From contig DOHN01000162.1 in assembly GCA_003535195.1 (NCBI GenBank), forward strand, positions 8,760 to 14,456: a stretch of 5,697 bases of DNA, given 5' to 3'. Below, piece after piece: positions 1 through 5,697 of this stretch; the first letter of the stretch is position 1, and every line of letters starts with the position of its first letter. The notes beneath the pieces are model-generated. The model saw only the letters and a list, made by a program, of their open reading frames with translations. It had not been told where the DNA came from and made no database searches. The stretch comes from Ruminiclostridium sp. (GTDB taxonomy: Bacteria; Bacillota; Clostridia; DSM-8532). The position numbers and the translations under genes are program-made.

Positions 1-265
1 CGGAAACAAGGAATATCGGGTCGCCGATGAATGGATCAAGCTGACCATCAGCGGCAGAGCGGAATTCATCAACACCATTACTAAGGACGATATCCGGCTT
101 TCCGTCGATGTGGGAGGACTTGGAAAGGGAGAACACCAGGTTTCACTCTCAGTGGATCTTCCGGGCGATGCAACCCTGGTGGGGGATTATAACGTCAAGG
201 TTATCATTAATGAAGCGCCCGAGGATCAAAGCACTTCAGCTGGTGAAGGCGGAAGACAACCATAG
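1..265 (+). CDS. cdaR: CdaR (YbbR-domain) c-di-AMP synthase regulator, C-terminal part
   Basis: The last 87 residues of a protein are visible, with the reading frame starting at base 2 and a TAG stop at 263-265. The 5' part lies outside the window. The segment reads as the final YbbR repeat: a beta-rich stretch with VADEWIKLTISGRAEFIN, then DIRLSVDVGGLGKGEHQVSL, then the DLPGDATLVGDYNVKVII end strand. This matches the usual YbbR pattern of a 'vDlsgL..G.h.v.v.v.lP' core. It ends in a polar, probably disordered tail of about 17 residues (NEAPEDQSTSAGEGGRQP). In characterised Bacillota, CdaR is an extracytoplasmic protein with one membrane anchor that modulates the diadenylate cyclase CdaA, usually encoded just upstream; neither the anchor nor cdaA can be seen here. 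The next gene follows after 10 bp, so co-transcription is likely. The family call is good; only the last repeat is available to judge it. Confidence 0.82.
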   Translation, partial: GNKEYRVADEWIKLTISGRAEFINTITKDDIRLSVDVGGLGKGEHQVSLSVDLPGDATLVGDYNVKVIINEAPEDQSTSAGEGGRQP

Positions 266-269
266 GAAG
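264..269 (+). promoter_or_regulatory. Ribosome binding site that fixes the start of the FAD-dependent dehydrogenase
   Basis: AGGAAG overlaps the cdaR stop codon and lies 6 bases before the ATG at 276. The frame is open further upstream, to an ATG at 108, but that stretch lies inside cdaR in another frame and encodes no family-like sequence. The site therefore supports 276 as the start. Confidence 0.7.
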
Positions 270-275
270 ATTGGC

Positions 276-1877
276 ATGCAATATCTGGTAAGAAATATAA
301 TCATTCCCCTGTCCGATATGACGCCTGAAAATGAATGGAAGCTTATCAGAATGGCTTCATCAAAGCATATGGGCATTTCAGAGCGCGATATCAGGGACCT
401 TAGAATCGTCAGGGAATCTATTGACGCCAGGAAGAAGAATGAGCTGGCTTGTGTTTATTCTGTTTTGGCGTCTATAGACGGTCATATCCGAACAGCAAAA
501 AATATTCAGTTGTTTCAGCCGCTGCAGGTTCCTTCTGTTCCGGCCGCAGCCCCCACAACCCGGCCTGTTATCATAGGGGCGGGGCCATGCGGGCTTTTTT
601 GTGCTTTTGAACTGGCTGAGCGAGGCTTTCTGCCCATTATAGTGGAGCGCGGCGAGGAGATTGAAAAGCGCACCCAAAGTGTCAAAGCCTTTTGGACTAA
701 GGGAATACTGAATCCCGAGTCCAATGTTCAGTTCGGCGAAGGGGGTGCGGGCACCTTTTCCGACGGCAAGCTGACTACACGCATCAATGATCCGAGGTGT
801 ACCAGGGTGCTGGAGATATTTCATGCCTGCGGTGCACCGGAAGAGATTCTGTATAAAGCCAGGCCCCATATCGGTACCGATGTACTGAAAAACATTATGG
901 TTGCGCTGCGGAAAAAGCTGACGGATAAAGGGGCTGAATTCCTTTTTTCAACGCGCATGGATTCTCTTCTTGTTAAAAACGACAGGGTCCGCGGGGTAAA
1001 ACTTTCAGATGGAAGGGAAATTGATACTCCGGCAGTGGTTTTGGCCATTGGCCATAGTGCAAGGGATACCTTTGCAGGTCTTTGCAGGCAGGGTATCCAA
1101 ATGCAGCAGAAGCCTTTTTCGGTGGGCGTGCGGATAGAACATCTGCAGGAGTGGATCAATGAGGCACAGTACGGGAAAGTCCGGCATTTTAAGCTGGGCG
1201 CCGCCGATTATCAGCTCTATGAGCATCTTGGCGAGAGAACGGCCTACAGCTTCTGTATGTGCCCCGGGGGCATCGTAGTTGCCGCCGCATCGGAAGAGAA
1301 CAGCATTGTCACCAATGGCATGAGCTATCATGCCAGGAACGGAATCAATGCCAACAGCGCTTATGTGGTGTCGGTTTCCCCTTCTGATTTTGGAGGCGTC
1401 CACCCGCTGGCGGGAATGGAATATCAAAGGCGGCTGGAACGGAGCTGTTACAAGAAAACAGAAGGCAAAGGGGCGCCCGTCCAAAAATTATCAGATTTTC
1501 TCAATGATGTGCCCAGCCGGAAACCCGGAACCGTCAAACCAAGCTATACGGGAGAAACGGTTTTTACATCTCTTTCAGATATTTTGCCTTCTTATGTGGT
1601 TTCGGGCATCAAACAATCCCTGCCCGCCTTTGAAAGAAAGCTCAAGGGGTTTATGCATCCGGATGCTCTGCTGACAGCCATTGAAACAAGGACCTCCTCT
1701 CCGGTGAGGATGATGCGTAATGATCTGTTCCAGTCTGTTTCAATGGGGGGACTCTTTCCTGCCGGCGAGGGCGCAGGCTATGCCGGCGGCATAGTCAGTG
1801 CGGCCGTTGACGGCATACGGGTGGCCGAGCAGGTTGCGAGAAAATTTGCATCGGAGGATGGAGGCAAAACAATATGA
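276..1877 (+). CDS. FAD-dependent dehydrogenase, uncharacterised COG2509 type
   Basis: A complete 533-residue cytoplasmic flavoprotein. Residues 1-85 form the small N-terminal domain typical of this family, including the signature SIDARKK near 48-54. Residues 97-126 are the Rossmann FAD-binding unit: PVIIGAGPCG (GxGxxG at 101-106), ending in the acidic VERG that should contact the FAD ribose. The family block NVQFGEGGAGTFSDGKL is at 150-166. A second nucleotide-binding strand, VVLAIGHSARD, is near 254-263. The C-terminal domain carries KPSY (421-424), ETRTSSPVR (470-478) and GLFPAGEGAGYAGGI (492-506), all family hallmarks, the last closing the FAD site. No signal peptide or membrane segment is seen. 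The substrate and physiological role of COG2509 proteins are not established as far as I know, so it is called only a dehydrogenase/oxidoreductase. Start 276 was chosen over the ATG at 108 because of its ribosome binding site and because protein homology begins there. It sits 10 bp after cdaR and overlaps the kinase gene by 4 bp, so it belongs to that operon. Confidence 0.9.
   Translation: MQYLVRNIIIPLSDMTPENEWKLIRMASSKHMGISERDIRDLRIVRESIDARKKNELACVYSVLASIDGHIRTAKNIQLFQPLQVPSVPAAAPTTRPVIIGAGPCGLFCAFELAERGFLPIIVERGEEIEKRTQSVKAFWTKGILNPESNVQFGEGGAGTFSDGKLTTRINDPRCTRVLEIFHACGAPEEILYKARPHIGTDVLKNIMVALRKKLTDKGAEFLFSTRMDSLLVKNDRVRGVKLSDGREIDTPAVVLAIGHSARDTFAGLCRQGIQMQQKPFSVGVRIEHLQEWINEAQYGKVRHFKLGAADYQLYEHLGERTAYSFCMCPGGIVVAAASEENSIVTNGMSYHARNGINANSAYVVSVSPSDFGGVHPLAGMEYQRRLERSCYKKTEGKGAPVQKLSDFLNDVPSRKPGTVKPSYTGETVFTSLSDILPSYVVSGIKQSLPAFERKLKGFMHPDALLTAIETRTSSPVRMMRNDLFQSVSMGGLFPAGEGAGYAGGIVSAAVDGIRVAEQVARKFASEDGGKTI
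1860..1864 (+). promoter_or_regulatory. Ribosome binding site of the histidine kinase gene
   Basis: GGAGG lies 9 bases before the ATG at 1874, inside the end of the flavoprotein gene. A second GGAGG is at 1853-1857. Together with the ATGA stop/start overlap (1874-1877), this suggests coupled translation. Confidence 0.7.
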
Positions 1878-3640
1878 GACGCCGCATTGTAGCGCTTTAT
1901 CTGGTGCTGGCCGTCATTGTATCGGCTCTGATTTCGTACACCACATATCGGTATGCCTATGATATGTATATCAATGAAGTAAAAAGCAGCCTTCAGCATG
2001 AAGCCGTTTTGATCAGCTACATGATGAAGGATATGAAGCTGGATGACATTGGCGACAAATACCTGGCCGACATCTCCGAGGCCGTGATGAGCAGCTTTGA
2101 TCCCAATACAAAAGCGGGAGCCAAAAGACGTATTACACTAATTGATCCGGCAGGCGATGTACTGGCGGATTCTTACGGCCAATCCTTAACGATGGGCAAT
2201 CATTCAGAACGGCCTGAAGTAAAGGAAGCTCTTGCCGAAGGTATCGGAGCCGATATCAGAAAGAGTGAGACAACCGGGTTGAATCTGATCTATCTGGCCA
2301 GTTATTCTAAAAGTCAATCGGCCATATTGCGCATTTCCGCCTCTCTGGATTACATCATTAATATACGAAATACCATTATTCTTTATGAAATCGTAGCGAT
2401 TATTGTGGCTATGGCCATCTCATCCCTGCTTGCCATCAAGCTTTCCAACTACGCCATAAAGCCTCTTGCGCTGCTTGTTAAAAAATATGGAAGGCCCCGC
2501 AAGGAAAATTTGAAGAAAGGCCGCCGCGAAGATGAGGTGGGCGAGCTTTCGTATACCTTAGGCGCGATGACCAGGGATATAGAGGAGATCATCCGGGAGC
2601 TGAAGGAGAGGAACGCCCGTGTGGATACCATCATCAATAGTATGGATGCCGGCCTGATTGCAGTGGACAATACCATGCATATTCTGATGATCAATCCCAT
2701 TGCCTGCAAGCTTTTTGGCCTGAGCGGAGCCTCTGTTCAGATGGGCGTGCCGCTGGTTCAGGTCATACGGAACCGGCAGCTTAATAATATTCTTTTAAAA
2801 ACCATTGCGGGCAATAAAGTGATCAATGATCAGATTAATCTGTACCAGGGCGGCAAGCGGATTCTGTCGCTCCACGCGTCGCCCGTTTATCCAATGGACA
2901 AGAAAGAGGCCAATATAGGAGCTTTGGTGTATATACATGATATTACGCAGATTCGAAAGCTGGAGGAAATGCGTTCGGAATTTGTTTCCAATGTCACCCA
3001 TGAGCTTAAAACCCCGCTGACATCCATCCATGGGTTTGTGGAAACGCTGAAGGACGGAGCCATTAATGATGCCAAGGTGGCGTCTAAATTTTTGGATATT
3101 ATTGAGATTGAAGCCGACCGGCTGCGCATTTTGATTGATGACATCCTGGAGCTGTCGGAGATTGAAAGCATGAAAGAGGAAAATGACAGGCAGCCTTTTG
3201 CATTGCTTCCCCTGGCGCAGGAAATCGAGTCCATGCTGAATAATGCCGCTTCGGAAAAAGGGGTGACCCTCCATCTTCAGATAGATCCCCATCTCATTCT
3301 TAAGGCCAATCGCCACAGAATGAAACAGCTGCTGCTCAATCTCGTAGATAATGGCATTAAATACAATAAGCCCGGCGGGACTGTCACTGTAACGGCGGAG
3401 CAGGCGGGCAGCCAGGTTGAAATCCATGTGAAGGATACCGGTATCGGGATCCCCCTTGATCACACAGACCGGATCTTTGAGCGTTTTTACCGGGTCGATA
3501 AAGGCCGCTCGCGAGCAATGGGCGGCACAGGTCTGGGCCTTTCCATTGTAAAGCATATTGCACAGCTGTATGGCGGATCGGTCCGTGTGATGAGTGAAGA
3601 GGGAAAGGGAAGCGATTTTGCTGTATTTATTGAGCGGTAA
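1874..3640 (+). CDS. PhoR/WalK-type membrane sensor histidine kinase with PAS domain
   Basis: A complete 588-residue two-component sensor kinase. Transmembrane helix 1 is at about 5-27, followed by an extracytoplasmic sensor of about 140 residues that looks PAS/Cache-like (RITLIDPAGDVLADS near 86-100). Transmembrane helix 2 is at about 167-188. A short HAMP-like linker follows (IKPLALL at 195-201, DEVGEL at 220-225, coiled coil to about 250), then a cytoplasmic PAS domain at about 250-358. The HisKA helix has H376 in FVSNVTHELKTPLTSIHGF as the predicted phosphorylation site; the HELKT pattern also suits phosphatase activity. The ATPase domain has an N box (NLVDNGIKYN, 489-498), G1 (DTGIGIP, 521-527), F box (IFERFYR, 534-540) and G2 (GGTGLGLSIVKH, 550-561). 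All catalytic motifs look intact, so it should be active. It should phosphorylate an OmpR/PhoB-type regulator, but none is encoded immediately after it or elsewhere in the window. The stimulus is unknown; phosphate or envelope sensing would be a guess from similarity. It overlaps the flavoprotein gene by 4 bp and converges on galM with a 14-bp overlap. Confidence 0.93.
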   Translation: MRRRIVALYLVLAVIVSALISYTTYRYAYDMYINEVKSSLQHEAVLISYMMKDMKLDDIGDKYLADISEAVMSSFDPNTKAGAKRRITLIDPAGDVLADSYGQSLTMGNHSERPEVKEALAEGIGADIRKSETTGLNLIYLASYSKSQSAILRISASLDYIINIRNTIILYEIVAIIVAMAISSLLAIKLSNYAIKPLALLVKKYGRPRKENLKKGRREDEVGELSYTLGAMTRDIEEIIRELKERNARVDTIINSMDAGLIAVDNTMHILMINPIACKLFGLSGASVQMGVPLVQVIRNRQLNNILLKTIAGNKVINDQINLYQGGKRILSLHASPVYPMDKKEANIGALVYIHDITQIRKLEEMRSEFVSNVTHELKTPLTSIHGFVETLKDGAINDAKVASKFLDIIEIEADRLRILIDDILELSEIESMKEENDRQPFALLPLAQEIESMLNNAASEKGVTLHLQIDPHLILKANRHRMKQLLLNLVDNGIKYNKPGGTVTVTAEQAGSQVEIHVKDTGIGIPLDHTDRIFERFYRVDKGRSRAMGGTGLGLSIVKHIAQLYGGSVRVMSEEGKGSDFAVFIER

Positions 3641-4688
3641 ACTGGTAGATGGTTGTATGGTGGTAGGTCATGCCCGCTTTCAATAATGGAGAGGGAAAAT
3701 GCGGGTATTTCATAGAATTGGGAAAATACTGGGTTTCCAGACAGAGACCCTGCCACTTCGCCATGGCAACGCCGCCTTTGCCGGTCATGGTTTCGTCCAG
3801 ATAATTGCCCGTATAAAGCTGCAGGCCCGGACAGGTAGTATAAACCTTCATCAGCCGCCCCGAGGCCGGATCGTAAACCCGGGCCGCCTCACCAAGCAGC
3901 CCTTCTGAAATGTTCAAAACAAAGTTGTGGTCATAGCCTGATCCAATACCCAATTGCTCATTCTGGCCGCAGCCGGCAAGTCCGTCGCCCAGGGCGTTTG
4001 GTTTAAGAAAATCAAAAGGCGTATTTTGGACGCGAAGAATTTCACCTGTTGGGATTAAATCGGAATTGACAGGTGTATAAAAACCGGCGTTCAGCTCAAG
4101 GCTGTGTGAGAGGATATTTTCTCCCTGGCAGCCCGATAAATTAAAATATGCATGGTTTGTTAAGTTTACAACCGTATCCTGGTCGGCCACGGCAAAATAT
4201 TGTATTTGAAGGAGATTCTCATTGGTCAGGCTGTAGATGACACGGGTTTCCAGATTCCCCGGATAACCCTCTTCACCGTCGGGAGAAAAGCAGCTGAGCT
4301 CAAGTCTTTGCCCATCCCCGTCCGAGAGGATGCGGGAGTCCCAGAGCTTTTGGTGAAAACCGCCTTCGCCGCCGTGAAGCTGATGGTTTCCTTCATTTTG
4401 CGTCAGCTTATAGCAGACTCCGTTAATGGTGATCTCGGCCCCTTCTATCCTGTTGGCGTGCCTTCCTATAAGAGAGCCAAACCAGGGATGCTCTATATAG
4501 CCTTCCAGGCTGTCAAACCCTAAAAGCACGTCGGACATGCGTTCTTGCCGATCCGGCGCCGTAAGGGAAACGATAATGCCGCCGTAATTGATGATTTCTG
4601 CTTTCATTCCGGTACGGTTTACCAGAGTGTACAGGGAAACCTGTCTCCCGTCAGGCAGGTACCCGAAAGACGTTTCAGTTATATGCAT
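3627..4688 (-). CDS. galM: Galactose mutarotase (aldose 1-epimerase)
   Basis: A complete 353-residue cytoplasmic enzyme that interconverts the alpha and beta anomers of aldoses such as galactose or glucose, normally feeding galactokinase in the Leloir pathway. Family motifs are all present: GRHANRI (75-81, sugar-binding Arg), NHQLHGG (101-107, with H105), NLTNHAYFNLSG (175-186, with H179, the likely general acid), GYDHNFVL (251-258, with D253) and LETQYFPNS (317-325, with E318, the likely catalytic base). Length is normal for bacterial GalM. Start: a TTG at 4727 and an ATG at 4694 are also in frame. I chose the ATG at 4688 because GGAGG at 4700-4696 sits 7 bases before it, whereas that motif is only 1 base from the ATG at 4694, and the TTG would lie almost at the predicted transcription start. 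No other galactose gene (galK, galT, galE) is in the window, so the sugar it serves is not shown by context. Its 3' end overlaps that of the histidine kinase gene by 14 bp. Confidence 0.93.
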   Translation of the reverse strand: MHITETSFGYLPDGRQVSLYTLVNRTGMKAEIINYGGIIVSLTAPDRQERMSDVLLGFDSLEGYIEHPWFGSLIGRHANRIEGAEITINGVCYKLTQNEGNHQLHGGEGGFHQKLWDSRILSDGDGQRLELSCFSPDGEEGYPGNLETRVIYSLTNENLLQIQYFAVADQDTVVNLTNHAYFNLSGCQGENILSHSLELNAGFYTPVNSDLIPTGEILRVQNTPFDFLKPNALGDGLAGCGQNEQLGIGSGYDHNFVLNISEGLLGEAARVYDPASGRLMKVYTTCPGLQLYTGNYLDETMTGKGGVAMAKWQGLCLETQYFPNSMKYPHFPSPLLKAGMTYHHTTIYQFTAQ

Positions 4689-4695
4689 ATCCATT

Positions 4696-4700
4696 CCTCC
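4696..4700 (-). promoter_or_regulatory. Ribosome binding site deciding the galM start
   Basis: GGAGG on the - strand lies 7 bases before the ATG at 4688-4686, which is ideal spacing. It is too close to the in-frame ATG at 4694-4692 and downstream of the TTG at 4727, so it selects the 353-residue product. Confidence 0.75.
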
Positions 4701-4736
4701 GCTGTTTTCAATGCCCAAATTTTTCAAGACTTTTTT

Positions 4737-4742
4737 ATTATA
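4737..4742 (-). promoter_or_regulatory. Putative sigma-A -10 box for galM
   Basis: A perfect TATAAT on the - strand (4742 to 4737) lies in the 92-bp gap upstream of galM, within an AT-rich stretch. It predicts transcription starting near 4730 and a leader of about 40 bases. The -35 region is poor: with a 17-base spacer the hexamer is TTCTGG (4765-4760). The promoter is therefore either weak or activator-dependent. The rest of the gap (4689-4780) shows no clear terminator or riboswitch. Confidence 0.45.
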
Positions 4743-4780
4743 CTATGAATTCCCGGCTACCAGAATAGGGCAAAGGAATT

Positions 4781-5697
4781 TTAAACGCTAATGAGTTTGG
4801 AGAGGTCTCCTGCTATTTCTACTCCCACAACGGTACCTTGTCCGCTATAGAGAATATCACCGTTTTTTTTGGTGATACTTATTTCCAGGCTGGAATTCAT
4901 GCTCTCCGTCAACGCATGGATCATTGCGCCATTTCTGGGCGCCTTCAGCCGGCTGCCCGGCTGAATTTCGACAGTCAGCCTCAAATTATGCTGTTTTCCC
5001 TCAACAAGAGCCGAAAGGGTGTCATCCTTTAAGACTAAATCGGTCAGGCGGGAGCCCTGATAGGTGGAAAATCGGTAAAACTGCCCGTTGACGCTAAAAA
5101 ATGAAATGAGTCCTTTAAAGCTTCTCCCTAGAAAAGGAATATGTGCATAGCTCAGCATAAATGAACCTTCCGTATCTTCAAAGTGATTGCATTGGATCCA
5201 TATCCAGGACTGGGGAAAGGAGGTTCCCCAATCTTTTTCAATATAACCTGAGCCATTTGAAAAATCCTGAGGCTGATGATCAATATCAATCACTCCGGAC
5301 AGCCGGTGATTTACATGTACTACCCCATGATAGCATTCCATGAACGGCAGGAATCCAAAAGGACCCATAATGCCCGGATTCAGCGGAGATTTGGGAAAGG
5401 ATGAAGAACTTTCAAAATTCAGACAGCCCTCGTACGACATGTCCTTATTTTTCAGTGAAACAGTAAGCCCGCTTCTGGAAAAGCTGTTCTTGCCAAAATG
5501 AAGCTCCAGTTTGTCTTGGGCATATTTAAAATCCGAGAGGGGGAAGGAGAAGTAACCCGACCGGTTCCGGGAGCCGTCAATAACCTGAATAAACGCATGG
5601 CTGTCCTCTTCGGAACAGCCGTAGGATACTCCCGGAATAAAGGCCATGATGTTCTTCCGGTTTTGGCTTACACATTTAAAATACCAGCCCTCAAAAT
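4781..5697 (-). CDS. Tocopherol cyclase family protein, N-terminus outside the window
   Basis: At least 304 residues are visible; the gene runs off the right edge. The first in-frame ATG is at 5647, with a passable GGAAGA before it. However, the frame stays open upstream and the extra codons read FEGWYFKCVSQNRKNI. FEGWYFK is the N-terminal hallmark of the tocopherol cyclase family (Pfam PF14249), so the true start is very probably beyond base 5697. A second hallmark, GYIEKDWGTSFPQSW followed by IWIQCNHF, is at visible residues 150-172, and LKAPRNGAMI is at 250-259. The sequence is mostly short beta strands, consistent with the lipocalin-like barrel fold expected for this family. No membrane segment is seen; a signal peptide cannot be judged without the N-terminus. 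The plant and cyanobacterial members (VTE1) close the chromanol ring of tocopherols. Members in Bacillota have, to my knowledge, no established function, and tocopherol synthesis is not expected here, so the activity is left open. It is on the same strand as galM, 92 bp upstream of it. Confidence 0.85.
   Translation of the reverse strand, partial: FEGWYFKCVSQNRKNIMAFIPGVSYGCSEEDSHAFIQVIDGSRNRSGYFSFPLSDFKYAQDKLELHFGKNSFSRSGLTVSLKNKDMSYEGCLNFESSSSFPKSPLNPGIMGPFGFLPFMECYHGVVHVNHRLSGVIDIDHQPQDFSNGSGYIEKDWGTSFPQSWIWIQCNHFEDTEGSFMLSYAHIPFLGRSFKGLISFFSVNGQFYRFSTYQGSRLTDLVLKDDTLSALVEGKQHNLRLTVEIQPGSRLKAPRNGAMIHALTESMNSSLEISITKKNGDILYSGQGTVVGVEIAGDLSKLISV

Noticed and set aside
108..275. In-frame 56-codon upstream extension of the flavoprotein, starting at ATG 108
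   Set aside because: It overlaps cdaR in another frame, has Trp/Arg-rich non-family sequence, and lacks support compared with the well-placed ribosome binding site before ATG 276.
3434..3445. Perfect 12-bp palindrome GATACCGGTATC
   Set aside because: It encodes the start of the conserved DTGIG G1 motif of the kinase; codon choice explains it and there is no regulatory context.
2795..3556. A 253-codon open frame antisense to the histidine kinase gene
   Set aside because: It lies wholly within a clear kinase gene, has no recognisable domain and a Cys/His/Arg-rich composition typical of shadow frames.
3673..3705. CCCGC...GCGGG inverted repeat just after the kinase stop, as a possible terminator
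   Set aside because: The loop is about 23 bases, the stem is only 5 bp, no T-run follows, and it lies within galM coding sequence (conserved C-terminal region).
4681..4690. 10-bp palindrome ATATGCATAT at the galM start codon
   Set aside because: It is short, AT-rich and covers the start codon; chance is sufficient, with no second copy seen nearby.
5645..5647. ATG at 5647 as the true start of the tocopherol-cyclase-family gene
   Set aside because: Although GGAAGA precedes it, the upstream in-frame codons encode the family hallmark FEGWYFK, so the protein starts outside the window.

Overview
The window looks like chromosomal DNA from a Gram-positive, clostridial-type member of the Bacillota. 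The evidence is a CdaR (YbbR) C-terminus at the left edge, strong GGAGG-type ribosome binding sites, tightly packed and overlapping genes, and protein families common in Clostridia. Base composition looks moderate, roughly balanced GC/AT by eye. The species cannot be named from this sequence alone. I see no mobile element, CRISPR array, rRNA or tRNA.

Left half, + strand (1-3640): a compact operon segment. It starts inside the last YbbR domain of cdaR, the regulator of the c-di-AMP synthase CdaA. Ten bases later comes a complete FAD-dependent dehydrogenase of the uncharacterised COG2509 type (276-1877). Its stop codon overlaps, as ATGA, the start of a complete membrane-bound PhoR/WalK-type sensor histidine kinase (1874-3640). 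No response regulator follows the kinase.

Right half, - strand (3627-5697): a galactose mutarotase gene (galM, 3627-4688) runs convergently into the kinase gene, and the two 3' ends overlap by 14 bp. Upstream of galM on the same strand is a gene of the tocopherol cyclase family (4781 to the right edge), whose N-terminus lies outside the window. A 92-bp gap separates the two genes and holds a perfect TATAAT box that probably drives galM.

The left genes could connect c-di-AMP/envelope homeostasis, a redox flavoprotein and a membrane sensor, but that link rests only on gene order. The right genes are a sugar mutarotase and a lipocalin-like protein of unknown bacterial function. I did not find clear evidence of a wholly new system. 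The points most worth a second look are the tocopherol-cyclase-family protein, the kinase without a partner, and the cdaR-flavoprotein-kinase gene order.
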